DNA from: Antilocapra americana
Lineage: Eukaryota; Chordata; Mammalia; Artiodactyla; Antilocapridae
Reading direction: 5' to 3'
Length of the DNA stretch: 64,000 bases
Assembly: GCA_007570785.1 (NCBI GenBank)
Contig: ML664159.1
Span: forward strand, 5,241,987 to 5,305,986
Notes under the pieces: model-generated
What the model saw: the letters and a program-made list of their open reading frames with translations, nothing else
Told to the model about the DNA's origin: nothing
The model's database searches: none
Shown: piece by piece, positions 33,028-44,645 of the stretch
Position numbering within the stretch: position 1 is the stretch's first letter
How the letters are laid out: every line of letters starts with the position of its first letter
Program-made: the position numbers and the translations under genes

Positions 33028-34330
33028 CACTTTTATATACTTAACATTCGAGCACGTGTTATATGCCAGGCATCTTTCTTGACATTTGGAATAAAATAGT
33101 GAACAAATAAAGAAAAACCTGTCTTTAAAAAGAAAAATCCTGTCTTACTGGAATTCATAGTCCAACTGGTGGAAACAAATAATAAAACAGTTCAGTTCAG
33201 TTGCTCAGTTTTGTCCAACTCTTTGTGACCCCCATGGACTGCAGCATGCCAGGCTTCCCTGTCCATCACCAACTCCTGGAGTTTACTCAAACTCATGACC
33301 ATTGAGTTGGTGATGCCATCCAACCATCTCATTTTCTGTCATCCCCTTCTCCTTCTGACTTCAATCTTTCCCAGAATCATGGTCTTTTCAAATGAGTAAA
33401 ACATTTTTCAAATTAATAAAACATTAACGTAATAAATAAGTAAACTAAGTGCTATGTTGAAAAGTGAAGAATGCTATGGAAAAAAGAGAAAGTAAAATGA
33501 AATAATGGAGTGCTCAGGGAAGGTAAAATTTCTATTTAAATGATTCATTTTAAGAAAAGGTGGCATTTCCTTGATAAAGATAAGAGGATTAGTCATAAAG
33601 TTATCTAGTGAAAGAGCATTCTAGGTGGAAGGCATTTCTAGTGCAAAAGTCCTGAGGAAGGAGCATGCCCAGAGTGTCAAAGGAAGAGGAAGAAGGACAG
33701 ACTGGCTGGAGGTGACAGAGCATGGGGATAGGAGATGAGGTCATAGGATTAATTGGGGGCTGGTCAATGAGAGCATGTGGGACCCAGTCGACCATTACCA
33801 AGTGTCTGGTCTTCACTCTGCGGGATATAAGAACCTTTTCAGGGTTTTGAGAGGAGGCCTTGCTTCACCTGACTCACATTTTACAAGGATTGCTCTGGAA
33901 AGTGTTCTGACAATGGGTTGTAGGAAGCAGTGGAGATGTAGGGAATCTATTGTGGTGTTTCTGGAGAGAAGTGAGGTTGTAAGGACAAGGCTTATTAGCA
34001 GTGGAGGTCAGAAAAGGTGGATTTGGAGAATATTTTTAAGATACATCCAACATGATTCTTTAAGAGTTGAGATGTGGGTTCTGATTTTTTAAAAAGAATA
34101 TTCAAAAATGACTCCATTTATTTTAGGACTGAGGAACTGAAAGGTTGGAATTCTCATCAAGTGAGTAAGGACAAGGCATGAATATAATATTACTTGGAGA
34201 GAGAAGATCAGCACATACTGAATGTTAAGATAGATATCCTTGCAGATCTGGTAGAGAAGTATGAGCTAGAGATGTACATTTGCGAATTCTTGGTATAGAG
34301 ATGACATTTTAAAGTTATGTGACTAAATCA
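33028..34330 (-). mobile_element. L2-like LINE, antisense, split by a BovB end
   Basis: Left part: GAGCACGTGTTATATGCCAGGC, GTGAACAAATAAAG, then AATTCATAGTCCAACTGGTGG. The right part resumes at 33404: TAAACTAAGTGCTATG, GAGCATTCTAGGTGGAAGGC, GGAGATGAGGTCATAGGATT, TTTTCAGGGTTTTGAGAGGAGG. Diverged. It is the most complete L2-like element here apart from 55.85-57.0 kb. Confidence 0.65.
33187..33403 (-). mobile_element. BovB LINE, 3' end only (about 210 bp)
   Basis: Antisense BovB 3' end: CAGTTCAGTTCAGTTGCTCAG, CACCAACTCCTGGAGTTTACTC, then CTTTCCCAGAATCATGG. It stops within the 3' part of the element. TAAAACA near 33183 and near 33397 may be the TSD. It sits inside an L2-like element. Confidence 0.92.
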
Positions 34331-34814
34331 CACAGAGTAAGTATCAGACCATTTCCTGTCTTGGGTTTAATAGCTAAACTGAACTAGAAGCCTGAAACAG
34401 GATAGGAAAACCTCCTTGTCTCAGAAATGCAATTGCAGTTTGGTCTGGGTTTTTCTGGATAGCAATTCCCCCTCCCTCCCTTCTTCTTTCCACTGTGTCT
34501 TCTTATCATCAGCATCACCAACCTCCTCCATTTAAAGAAAAGGATGAGAAACAGAGAGAGAAGAGGAAGGAGGGAAGGGAAAGAGATTTTTTATACTACT
34601 GATCATATAGTCATATATGATCATATAATCCCACTTCTTATTTTCACAATGAAATATATATATATATACACACATACATACATATATATGTAGTGACTGA
34701 CAAGTAACTTATCCATATATATATGTATATATAAAAATTAGTTAACAATGAAAACAAATTTTGATTATTTATATATCTAAAGAACCAAGGAGATAAAACA
34801 GACAGTTTTGTTTA
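34331..34814. other. Spacer with AT-rich simple repeat
   Basis: A purine-rich tract lies at about 34535-34585 (GAGAAACAGAGAGAGAAGAGG), followed by the (TA)n/(CA)n block. No gene recognised. Confidence 0.55.
34653..34735. repeat. (TA)n/(CATA)n simple repeat
   Basis: Two AT-dinucleotide blocks with ACACACATACATACATA between them, and 25 or so bases of ordinary sequence in the middle. Confidence 0.88.
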
Positions 34815-35292
34815 TCTTTCCTTTTTTTTTAAACTTTTTTATACTGGAGTATAGTTAATTAGCACACTAGTTTCATGCATACAACAAAGTAATTCAGTTA
34901 TACATATACATGTATCTATTCTTTTTCAGTTCTTTTCCCAGTTAGGTTGTTACAGAATGTTGTTCAGAGTTCCCTGTGCTAAACAGTAGGTCTTTTGTTG
35001 GTTATCCATTTTAAATATAGCTGTGTGTACATGTCAATCCCAAACTCCCTAACTATCCTGTCCCCCTTCCCTTAGACCCTGGTAACCATACGTTCATTCT
35101 CTAAGTCTTTGCATCTGTTTCTGTTTTGTAAATAAGTTCATATATATCATTTTTTAAAGGTTCCACAGAAAAGTGATGTCATATGATATTTCTCATTCTC
35201 TGACTTACTTCATTCAATATGACAATCTCTAGGTCCATCCATGTTGCTGCAAATGCCATTATTTCATTCTTTTTAGTGGCTGAGTAATGTGT
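34815..35292 (-). mobile_element. Ruminant/artiodactyl L1 3' end, antisense
   Basis: TTTTTTAAACTTTTTTATACTGG, GTATAGTTAATTAGCACACTAG, GTTACAGAATGTTGTTCAGAG, the C-rich CCTGTCCCCCTTCCC block, GTTCCACAGAAAAGTGATGTC, and CCATCCATGTTGCTGCAAATG. Truncated at GTGGCTGAGTAATG. Confidence 0.85.
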
Positions 35293-36768
35293 TTCTCTAC
35301 TTTCAAATTTCATTGAAAAGGGTGATAAAGAATGTTTGCTGTGAAAGAGAAGGCAGCCAGTGAGTTTTAGTAAAGAACTTTGTACAGAATGAGGAGACAG
35401 TTGTTTACTTCTGTTTCACTTTCAAATCCTCAAGTGTTTGGACTATTAAAATTACCCAATAAGGTCAAGATTCAGCAGTAAGGCAGGCTTTTCATAATGT
35501 GATATATGATTAGCTACATTTTACCAAGAACTGCCTTTTCTCTCCCTGAAACCACAACCAACCTCAGAGATGAGCTGGGAATCCTTTGGAGAGCGTTGCT
35601 GTATGCACTGTCCTGAAGTAACTATTTCCTCTCCACTCCACTGGGTGCCCACAGGAACACCAGGGAGGCCCAGGATCTCCTGCCCATTGAATAGAGCCCA
35701 GCGTTTGCACATCTGACCGTGAGCCTGTCATCCCTGACATGAACATGTATAAACATTGGTCAGGGGGACCTTTATTTACCCTCCTCTCTTGCTCTGCTCG
35801 TGGCCTCTCTTCAGATTGCTTTCTCTATATCCCTGGGCCCTGTGGGCTGATCCCTCCACAGAACTCTTCCCTTGCTGCTTCTTCCTCCCTCACCATCACT
35901 GATGCTGATCACCTTCTCCTGTACCAGGATGAAGGGGTCCTTCTGCAGAAAATTGCAGACACAAGCCTAGTTCAAAAAGCCTCTGTTTAACACTCAACTT
36001 CTTTCTCCATTTCCCTCTCCTCCATCTCCTTCTTCTGAATGTTCTCAATTACAACTTTTCTGAAATTAAACTCATATTACTCTTCTTAGTTTAAGTGTAA
36101 TACCTTGATCATGACCAAGGTCTGGCTTAGGGAAGGTTGACAAGGAAAATAAAGAGCTGCCGTAAGATTAAGTTTATTAAAAAGTGAAAGGAGTAGATTG
36201 AAAAGATTAAAAAAAAGAAAATTAACCTAATAAATAAGTAAATCACTTTAATAAATAATAGTTTTTTTATGTAGATGTATGAAAGTAAAAAATAATCAAG
36301 GACCTTGTCTTTTGAGAGTAAGCAAAATTTCCTCTTTCATAAGGAGCAGAAAGAAGCATGGATAGAGAGATGATAAATGAGTACAACAGCTGCTGTGTTG
36401 GCTTGAAAGCTAGTAATGTGATAGTAATGAACCCAAAGGATGATGGGTCCTTGCAGGTTGTCCAATAATGAAATATTGAGTAAATACCACAGCAATTGTT
36501 CCTCCCCACCAGACAAATACACATCTGTGCAAGTGGCCATCTGGCAGGATTTGGTAGATGAAATTGTCATACTTCATTATCTGAGTTTCTGTGAGACCCC
36601 TAACAAAACATTCACCAGCCCAATCACCCCCGTCAACAACTATTTTTATATAAAAACAGGACAATTACCTGGTATCTCTGCTAACATTTGGTCAGCTCAT
36701 TTTAAGGGTGGTATTCGGGATTGCAAATTGACATTGTCTCACTGGAGGTCATTTGTTTGGTGTTATTT
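35293..36768. other. Non-repetitive region, C/T-rich in the middle
   Basis: No exon or known repeat recognised. The part at 35560-36060 is relatively GC-rich and pyrimidine-rich. It has an open stretch of 83 codons at 35739-35990 with no recognisable domain. It could be an old LTR or unique sequence. Confidence 0.45.
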
Positions 36769-37279
36769 AGCCCTATTCTGGGCTTCCCTGGTGACTCAGT
36801 GGCAAAGAGCCCACCTGCCATGCAGGAGATGCGGGTTCACTTCCTGGGTCGGGAAAACCCCCTGGAGAAGGAAATGGTGACCCACTCCAGAATGCTTCGG
36901 AGAAGGCAGTGGCACCCCACTCCAGTACTCCTGCCTGGAAAATCCCACGGACAGAGGAGCCTGGTGGGCTGCAGTCCATGGGGTCACGAAGAGTCGGACG
37001 CAACTGAGCGACTTCACTTTCACTTTTCCCTTTCATGCATTGGAGAAGGAAATGGCAACCCACTCCAGTGTTCTTGCCTGGAGAATCCCAGGGACGGGGG
37101 AGCCTGGTGGGCTGTCGTCTATGGGGTCGCACAGATATAGACACGACTGAAGCGACTCAGCAGCAGCAGCAGCCAGTATGCTTGCCTAGGAAATCCCATG
37201 GACAGAGGAGCCTGGTGGGCTACAATCCATGGGTCGCAAAGAGTCGGACATGACTTAGCAACAAAAAAGCCCTATTCTG
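36769..37279 (+). mobile_element. Bov-tA SINE carrying an inserted Bov-A2
   Basis: The outer TSD AGCCCTATTCTG is exact at 36769-36780 and 37268-37279. The outer Bov-tA runs GGGCTTCCCTGGTGACTCAG to GACCCACTCCAGAATGCTT (36897), then resumes at 37173 (CCAGTATGCTTGCCTAGG) to the CAACAAAAAAG tail. Confidence 0.96.
36898..37172 (+). mobile_element. Bov-A2 dimeric SINE nested in Bov-tA
   Basis: Sense Bov-A2: GGAGAAGGCAGTGGCACCCC, a second unit from about 37042 (GGAGAAGGAAATGGCAACCC), and an AGCAGCAGCAGCAG tail. The target duplication CCAG(A/T)ATGCTT lies at 36887-36897 and 37173-37183. Base damage is low, so it is young. Confidence 0.96.
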
Positions 37280-38855
37280 ACAGAAAACATAAAGATATAG
37301 TTTTTAATATTGATAATGGGTTCTATTTTTACTAGGTGCCTGGAGAAGAATAAAAAAGAAAATACCTAAATTCAGGTAGGAGAATAGGTGGAAACTCTTC
37401 AACCTTTGTTTAATGAAAACTGAATTCCTTTAGACAAGCTAGTTCTAAAACAGCCAACTTTACCTCTTACTCTTTCTCAAAATGCTAAATAACTATTTTG
37501 CATGTTGCTGGTTTCAGTAATAGTTTAATACAGAATTTAGGAACTTTTTAAAGAAGGGACACTTATTATTGTTCTCTGTTGTTAGCACATCTTGCTATCA
37601 TCACTCTACTTTTCATTGATCTCAAGATAAGAATTGCATATTAGCAAAGCTAGGAAACAGGGATTTGTAGTTTGATGCAGACTTCTAAATGGTCAATAAA
37701 CATGATCTATGAAAATGTTATTATTAGAAGCTGAGGACATAGTAGACATTCAAAAGTACTTCCTGATTTGTTGTGAAGGACCCTGTGGTCTAAAGGAAAT
37801 GGATTTCCTAGAACTATTGGTATAAGAATTAAAACTGCATATAATAAATGGAACTCACAGAGAAAGAAATCTTTGTTCCTGTTCCTTTCATTGCAAAGGA
37901 GAAGTTGTGGGACTCTGTGTCTAGCACCTAGTAGGTACTCCATGAACATTTCTTCAATGATCTATAACAGAAAATACTTATAATATACTCCCTGCGGCTT
38001 TCTCAGAGGTAATATTTCCTCAGCTCTACTGCTAGAGATTTTAAATTGTTCTGCAGTTTGTAATGGAAAGAAATGGAATGGCACCTCTACAATTTGGGAG
38101 GCAAAAATGAGAGCTACAGCTAGTGCAGAGTCAGACAGAGCAATGTGGAAGTGACTCATGAGTTCAAAATTCATCGTCGATCCTCCACTTGACTAATTAA
38201 TCCACTCATCATTCAAGAGTTTATGTGGCCCTCTCCCTCTAGGGTGGAAAAGAATTGAGATAGTGCTTTTCAAAGTCATAGTCATTGGATACTTTATAGT
38301 TAATATAGATTTGTGCACAGGATGGGAGTATATGTCTATTCATTGCCTTAAATGTCCTGGTCTGTTCATAATGTTTTGAAACCAGTTCAGTCCAAAAAAA
38401 AAAAAAAAAAACCACTTCATAGGCTCAAAGTAAAGTATCCTATATATTCTGGCTCTTAATCTGGTATTTAGTCTTGTGTCAAGAATTGAGCCTGGCAGTG
38501 ATGTTGTGAACTGATGCCTGTATTGTACTGAATTCATTACCATCTACACACCCTGAAGGGCAAAGGATGTAGGCAGGTACCCAACTCAAGAGATGAGTCT
38601 TGACAGGACTGTCTTCTAATATAAAGTATAATCATCTTGGTCTGTCTCTCGTGATATCACCCTATTGACTGATAGTCTGCTTTTAGAATATTCTCGAACA
38701 GAAGCTATACATTACATGTTGTTATATATATGTTGCTCTGTTAGAGGGTAGTATTTTGAGATGTGCTAAAGTTTTTGAGAGTGGTAGTAGAGTGCTGGGG
38801 TGTATAATGCATATCCTCACTAAGTGTCTAAAATCGCACCCACTCTTCTACTCTT
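37280..38855. other. Non-repetitive region
   Basis: No gene or interspersed repeat recognised in about 1.6 kb. Confidence 0.5.
38394..38411. repeat. A18 homopolymer
   Basis: Eighteen A residues after CAGTTCAGTCC. No retroelement body was recognised upstream, so it may be only a simple repeat. Confidence 0.9.
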
Positions 38856-39130
38856 TGTCCCTTTGTCTTTTTTTTTTTTTATTGTGTTGGTTTTGCCATA
38901 CAATGACATGAAACCGCCATGGGTTTACATAAGCTCCCCCCCCAGAACGCCCTCCCTCCTCCCTCCCGATTCCCTCCCCCTGGGACATCTCGATGAACCA
39001 GCCCTGAACATCAACCCTGGGCTGGTGATTGATTTCACATATGATAATTATCATGTTTCAATGCCATTCTCCCATATCATCCCACCCTTGCCCTCTTCCA
39101 CAGAGTCCACGACTCGTGTCCCTTTGTCTT
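38856..39130 (-). mobile_element. Short L1_BT-type 3' end with 14-bp TSD
   Basis: The TSD TGTCCCTTTGTCTT is exact at 38856-38869 and 39117-39130. The insert is about 247 bp of antisense L1_BT 3' UTR: poly-T, GTTGGTTTTGCCATACAATG, the C-rich tract, GGGCTGGTGATTGATT, then CATATCATCCCACCCTTGCC. Confidence 0.96.
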
Positions 39131-39139
39131 GATCACTTT

Positions 39140-39298
39140 CTCATATTTTATATATTTATTATTTATTGTCCTTGCTTACACTAAAATGTAAGGTCCATGA
39201 GGGCAGGGAATTTGTCTGCCTGTTTACCAGTGCACCCTGGTGTTTAAATCCTGGCATAGGATGAACACTTAGAACATTTGTTGAATTAACAAACAGTG
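39140..39298 (+). mobile_element. L2-like LINE 3' end
   Basis: Typical sense L2 end: AATGTAAGGTCCATGAGGGC, AGGGAATTTGTCTGCCTG, then GAACATTTGTTGAATTAAC. Confidence 0.78.
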
Positions 39299-39734
39299 TA
39301 TTCTGTGATAATCCTAAATCTGAGCATGGATTTCTTTGCTCTCATGCTTTCTCTATGCACTGTTTTGAATTATTTAGCTGGTTGCTTTTATCTAATACCA
39401 TCCATCAGGATCCAGAGGTGTGGTTTGGTTGAATCGTTCACTTCTCTTCTTTATGATACGGCTTCTAGCGAAACAACTCTATAAATAGCTCATTCCATTG
39501 CCTGATGTGGCCTCAGGTTGGCCTCAGGCGGCCTCACGTTGGCCAAAAGCAATTGCTTCTGTGCTTTAGCTCCCTCTTACACTGGACAGAGTGAATTACC
39601 ATCTTGTCTCACTATCACCCTTGACTTTAGCCAAGGACCACTCTCTTGGTTTTAATTTGTCTTTCCACACTGGTCCTCTTGGTAGGCTTTTCTATACTGA
39701 AGGATCCTAACAACCACTTAAACTTAATGGAAGT
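39299..39734. other. Spacer without recognised features
   Basis: No gene or known repeat. GGCCTCAGGTTGGCCTCAGGC near 39508-39530 is a short local direct repeat. Confidence 0.5.
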
Positions 39735-39935
39735 TGGAATGGCACAGTGAACAAGAACTCAAGGATTTAATTTGCGCAAATATGGGTTCAAATTCTGGTG
39801 TCAGCACTTGCCAGTTTGTGCCCTTGGACAAGTTACTTAATCTTCCCTACCTCTCAGTTTCCTTATCTGTAAAAATGAGTTAGTGATGATATTCATTTCA
39901 CATAGTGGCATAGATAATCCTTCAGTAACCATTGC
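39735..39935 (+). mobile_element. MIR SINE
   Basis: Sense MIR: TGGGTTCAAATTCTGGTGTCAGC, CCCTTGGACAAGTTACTTAATC, CTCTCAGTTTCCTTATCTG. Among the better preserved MIRs here. Confidence 0.85.
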
Positions 39936-41913
39936 CTCTGGATATTACTGGTAATTTGTGTCTCGACGTGCCTCCCCAGGCTGATACATTTGCAGACTCT
40001 GGACCCATCTCTCATAGGCCCCACTCATTTTAAAGCTAAGAATCATCTGGCAAAAGCAGAGGTGACTGTCTCCTTGCCCATATCTTCCTCCATGACCAAT
40101 AACCTAGGGTTTGCCCACCTGTAGTTTGCATGGGACAACAACATTTAAAAAGATGTGTTTTTTTTTTTTTTTGATAGGGAAAAAAATGTTTGCATTAGAA
40201 GAATGCTAATTTTTACTTAATAATTAATGACCTTTAGTTCCCCCAACTCCATAATTTTACTAAAAGTATCTTAATTCCCCCCAAATCTAGAAAGGATAAA
40301 ATCTTGCAATACAGAATGAATAGTCCTTCTCCAAAAAGAGCATCTAGCAACTGTATCTGTACTGTGCCATCTATGAATCTGCATTTTTACCTATTGTGCT
40401 GCCTTTTTGTTTGTTTGTTTTTCTCATTTCACTGGAGACCAGTGAAAATTTTGTACAGAAAAGGACTGGCATTTGAAATCCCATCTTTAAACTATCTCAA
40501 GATACTTTGAAATCTTCTAGGGAAGATTCTGTAGTCTCCTTCAAATATTCTCCTACCATCTGTCAGAAATTTTAGTCTCATTTGAAAACTTATGACCTGT
40601 ATGTTGTAATTTACTTTAGTTCACTTGAGTATCTCCTCACTACCATCAAATAATAGATATAAGCCTACATACTAGACACTTTGCTTGCATAATCTACATA
40701 GAATTGGGGCATATAGACCGTCTTCCAGACAAAATATGTTCAAAACCCAGAATTTTTTTCCATCTCACATATAATTGAGACTTCACTCCCACCAGCTAGC
40801 TTCACCCAAGATGCCCTCAGTCCCAGAACATCCTGAAGAGATGGTATAATCAGATATGATCAATAATGCAAGAAGTAATAACTGCTCAAACAATATAAAG
40901 AATGTCACAAGACAGCATATGATTAATTGCCAAATTAATGGTATTGAAAATCTATGCCTCAGTAGCCCAGAATTAGTGAGTGCTCACTGAAGCTTTGAAT
41001 GTTTATTCTAACTTATTTGTAAAATAGCACATTGCTGCATTCACTACTTTTTTTTTCAGATACCTCTCTCTATTTCTGTTCCAACTTTCTGAATCTTGTC
41101 TAATTCCTGACCTTACCAGTGATCTTTCTAACCACCATTTCTAGCATCTCCTCTTTACTTAAGTCTTTCCAACTCCTTTGATCAAAACTTTTCACTTTCT
41201 AAATACACCAATAGAGTGATTGTCATCAGATATCACCTATGTTTGTCATAGCCTCTGTTATTTTTCACAGAATCCCAATTATTAATTACCTAATAGTCTT
41301 TTTCTAGCTGGTTTGTGCTACCATAGGGATGTTACATCTTTCTTCTTCCATGACTAAACATTCTCATGCACCTGTTCAAGCCCACTATATAACTTCTCTC
41401 CCTACCACATTTTCCCCTTGTTTCAGATATCTAATCATGATGATTTTTGGTTAATAGACCTAAGGTTTTTTTAGAACTAAATTGCAGTTCTTAACACTGA
41501 CCTCAGAATCAGAAGACCAAGTCTTAAGTAATGAAGAGCCCATAGTAACTAACTTTGAACAAGTCACTGGCCCAGTAAAAACCATGGAGTAAAATGGTGA
41601 TTCTAGAAATTGGTACTTTAAAATTGTTGTTGCTTAGTGAAATAAAAGTAAGGCAACCCATGAAGTAGCCTTTGTCCCTAACAACAACAGCAAAAACTGT
41701 CTTCTAAAATATCGCTGATCCATGCCATACACAGGTCTGACAACGCCTAGGTTAGCAAGTGTGGTGAGAGATGTGGGCAGGGTGGCAATGTAGCTTAGCT
41801 TTTATCAGATGATGCTTAACTTTAAATCCAGTGGAGCCTGAGAGAGATGTGTCTGGAGAGTCAGTGAGTGATTAAGCGGAGAGGGGTATGTCCAAACACA
41901 AGCCACTAATTAT
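39936..41913. other. About 2 kb without recognised features
   Basis: No gene or interspersed repeat recognised. A T15 tract lies at 40158-40172. The stretch 41060-41460 is pyrimidine-rich and might be an old repeat that I cannot name. Confidence 0.45.
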
Positions 41914-41951
41914 CAGGTTGGCCAAAAAGTTCATTTGAGTTTTTCCATAAG
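41914..41951 (+). mobile_element. Mariner terminal fragment
   Basis: CAGGTTGGCCAAAAAGTTCA followed by TTTGAGTTTTTCCATAAG resembles the terminal end of the ruminant mariner (Tc1/mariner class). Only about 38 bp remains. It directly abuts an L1. Confidence 0.8.
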
Positions 41952-42178
41952 AATAGAGGGAACAAAATAGAGAGCCCAGAAATAAACCCATTCACAGATG
42001 GTTGACTAATTTATGACAAAGGAGGCAAGCATATACATTGGACGCAAAAATATACATCAGTCTCTTCAGTATATGGTTTGGGAAAACTGGACAGCCACCT
42101 GTAGAAGAATGAAGCTGGACCCCACCTTATACCACACACAAAAATCAGCTCAAAATGGATTAAAGATGTGAATGTAAT

Positions 42179-43256
42179 GACTATGCCAAAGGCTTTGACT
42201 GTGTGGATCACAATAAACTGTGGAAAATTCTGAAAGAGATGGGAATACCAGACCACCTGACCTGCCTTTTGAGAAATCTTTATGCAGGTCAGGAAGCAAT
42301 AGATAGAACTGGACATGGAACAACAGACCGGTTCCAAATGGGAAAAGGAGTATGTCAAGGCTGTATATTGTTACCCTGCTTATTTAACTTATATACAGAG
42401 TACATCATGAGAAATGCTAGGCTGGAGGAAGCACAAGCTGGAATCAAGATTGCTGGGAGAAATATCAATAACTTCAGATATGCAGATGACACCACCCTTA
42501 TGGCATAAAGTGAAGAAGAACTAAAGAGCCTCTTGATGAAAGTGAAAGAGGAGAGTGAAAAAGTTGGCTTAAAGCTCAACATTCAGAAAACGAAGATTAT
42601 GGCGTCTGGTCCCATCACTTCATGGCAAACAGATGGAGAAACAGTGGAAACAGTGGCTGACTTTATTTTGGGGGGTTCCAAAATCACTGCAGATGGTGAT
42701 TGCAGCCATGAAATTAAAACATGCTTTCTCCTTGGGAGGAAAGTTATGACCAACCTAGACAGCATATTAACAGAGACATTACTTTGCCAACAAAGGTCCA
42801 TCTAGTCAAAGCCATGGTTTTTCCAGTAGTCATGTATGGATATGAGAGTTGGAGTATGAAGAAAGCTGAGCACTGAAGAATTGATGCTTTTGAACTGTGG
42901 TGTTGGAGAAGACTCTTGAGAGTCCCTTGGACTGCAAGGAAATCCAACCAGTCCATCCTAAAGGAAATCAGTCCTGAATATTCATTGGAAGGATTGATGC
43001 TGAAGCTGAAACTCCAATACTTTGGCCACCTGATGTGAAGGACTGACTCATTGGAAAAGACCCTGATGTTGGGAAAGATTGAAGGTGGGAGGAGAAGGGG
43101 ATGACAGAGGATGAGATGCTTGGATGGCATCACCGACTCAAAGGACATGAGTTTGAGTAAACTCTGGGAGTTGGTGATGGACAGGGAGGCCTAGCGTGCT
43201 GCAGTCCATGGGGTCGCAAAGAGTCAGACATGACTGAGCAACTGAACTGTACTGAA
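42179..43256 (+). mobile_element. BovB (RTE) LINE inside an L1
   Basis: Sense, 5'-truncated BovB from just upstream of the RT core to the GAACTGTACTGAATG tail. A frame at 42203-42508 reads DHNKLWKILKEMGIPDHLTC and reaches an intact YADD at 42479-42490. It ends six codons later at a TAA where GAA is expected. The next segment (42533-42805) continues with MKVKEESEKVGLKLNIQ. Flanking TGAATGTAA and TGAATGAA may be the TSD. It is the best-preserved RT here but still dead. Confidence 0.95.
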
Positions 43257-43800
43257 TGAAGGTCTGAAACCATAAGCTCCTAGAAGAAAACACAGGGTAT
43301 AGGCTCTTTCATTAGTCTTGATGCTGACTTTCAGGATATGATACCAAAAGCAAAGACAGCAAAAGTTAAAAGAAAGAAATGGACTACATCATAAAAAGCT
43401 TCTACATAGCAAAGAAAATCATAAACAAGATGAAAAGTTAAGCTATTGGATGGATAAAATACTTGCAAAGCATATATCTTATAAGGAGTTAATATCCAAA
43501 ATATATAAAGAACTCATACAACTCAATAGCAAAAAAAAGAAAGAAAGAAAAATTGATCAAAAAATTAAGCAGAGTAACTAAACAGACATTTTTCAAAAAA
43601 AGTCATACAGATGGTCAACAGATACATGAAAAGGGGCTCAATATTACCAGTCATCAGGGAAATGAAAACTAAAACAACAGTCTATTGCCTCACGCCTGTT
43701 AAAATAGCTGTCATCAAAAAGAGAGGAGATAATTGTTGAAAATGTGGAAGAAAGGGAAACTTCCTCCTCTGTTGGCAGTAAATGCAAATGGTGCAACCAT

Positions 43801-44036
43801 TATGGAAAGGACTTTCCCTGGTGGCTCAGACGGTAAGGCAGGCATCTGCCTGCAATGTGGGAGACCTGGGTTTGATCCCTGGGTCTGGAAGATACTCTGC
43901 AGAAGGAAGTGGCAACCCACTCCATTACTCTTGCCTGGAAAATCCCATAGACAGCGAATGTGGTAGGCTACAGTCTATGGGGTCGCAAAGAGTTGGACTC
44001 AGCTGAGTGACTTCACTTTCACTTTCACTATGGAAA
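43801..44036 (+). mobile_element. Bov-tA SINE inside an L1
   Basis: The TSD TATGGAAA lies at 43801-43808 and 44029-44036, and the L1 reads continuously when the SINE is removed. Sense body: GGACTTTCCCTGGTGGCTCAG, GGTTTGATCCCTGGGTCTGG, and a TTCACTTTCACTTTCAC tail. Confidence 0.95.
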
Positions 44037-44645
44037 ACTGTATGAAGGTTCCCCGAAAAATTAAAAATGCAACTACCATGTGATTCAGCAATCTTACTAC
44101 TGGGTATGTATCCAGATATAAGTATATATATATATGTGTATATATAATATTATTCACCCATGAGGAAGAAGAAAACTCTACCACTTGCAACAATGTGGAT
44201 GAAACTCAAGGGCACTGTGTTGAGTGAAATAAATCAGGCAAAGACAAATAATGTGTGGTTATCACTTTAGTGTGGAATCTGAAAAGGTCAACCTCATAGA
44301 GAGTAGAAAAATGGTTGCCAAGGGCTGAGGTTTGCAGGAAATGGGGAGAGATTGGTGGAAGGGTACATACTTCCAGCTATGAGATGAATAAAATCTGAGG
44401 GTCAAATGTAAAACATGGTGACTATAGTTGATAGCACTCTATTTTATAACTGAAATTTACTAAGATAGTAGAACTAAATGTTCTAACTAAAATAAAATAA
44501 AATATGATGTGATAGGTGTATTAGCTAACTAGATGGAGGGGAATCCTTTCACAATGTGTATATATGTATCAAATCATCACAATGTACACTATAAATATTT
44601 TACTATTTGACATGTCAATTATACATCAATAAAGTTGAACTTTTA

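Larger units (their letters stand above)
41952..44645 (+). mobile_element. Old L1 LINE with two younger insertions
   Basis: Sense L1: the ORF2 C-terminal part at 41958-42178 (GAGCCCAGAAATAAACCC, then GGATTAAAGATGTGAATG). It continues after a BovB at 43257 (GGTCTGAAACCATAAGCTCC, AAAGAAATGGACTACATC, GAAATGAAAACTAAAACAAC). It resumes again after a SINE at 44029 with the 3' UTR (TGGAAAACTGTATGAAGG, CACTTGCAACAATGTGGATG, TGGTGACTATAGTTGATAG), ending near CATCAATAAAGTTGAAC (about 44625-44641). It is the longest L1 remnant in the window, about 1.4 kb of L1 without the insertions. Confidence 0.9.

Noticed and set aside
35560..36000. Possible endogenous retroviral LTR or exon
   Set aside because: I could not identify TG...CA ends, a polyadenylation signal in the right place, a primer binding site or coding homology.
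36440..37144. Open frames of 123-146 codons on both strands
   Set aside because: They translate the nested Bov-tA/Bov-A2. The non-SINE 5' part of the plus frame has no recognisable domain.
37155..37172. CAG repeat expansion (also at 52360-52378)
   Set aside because: These are the normal (CAG)n tails of Bov-A2 SINEs.
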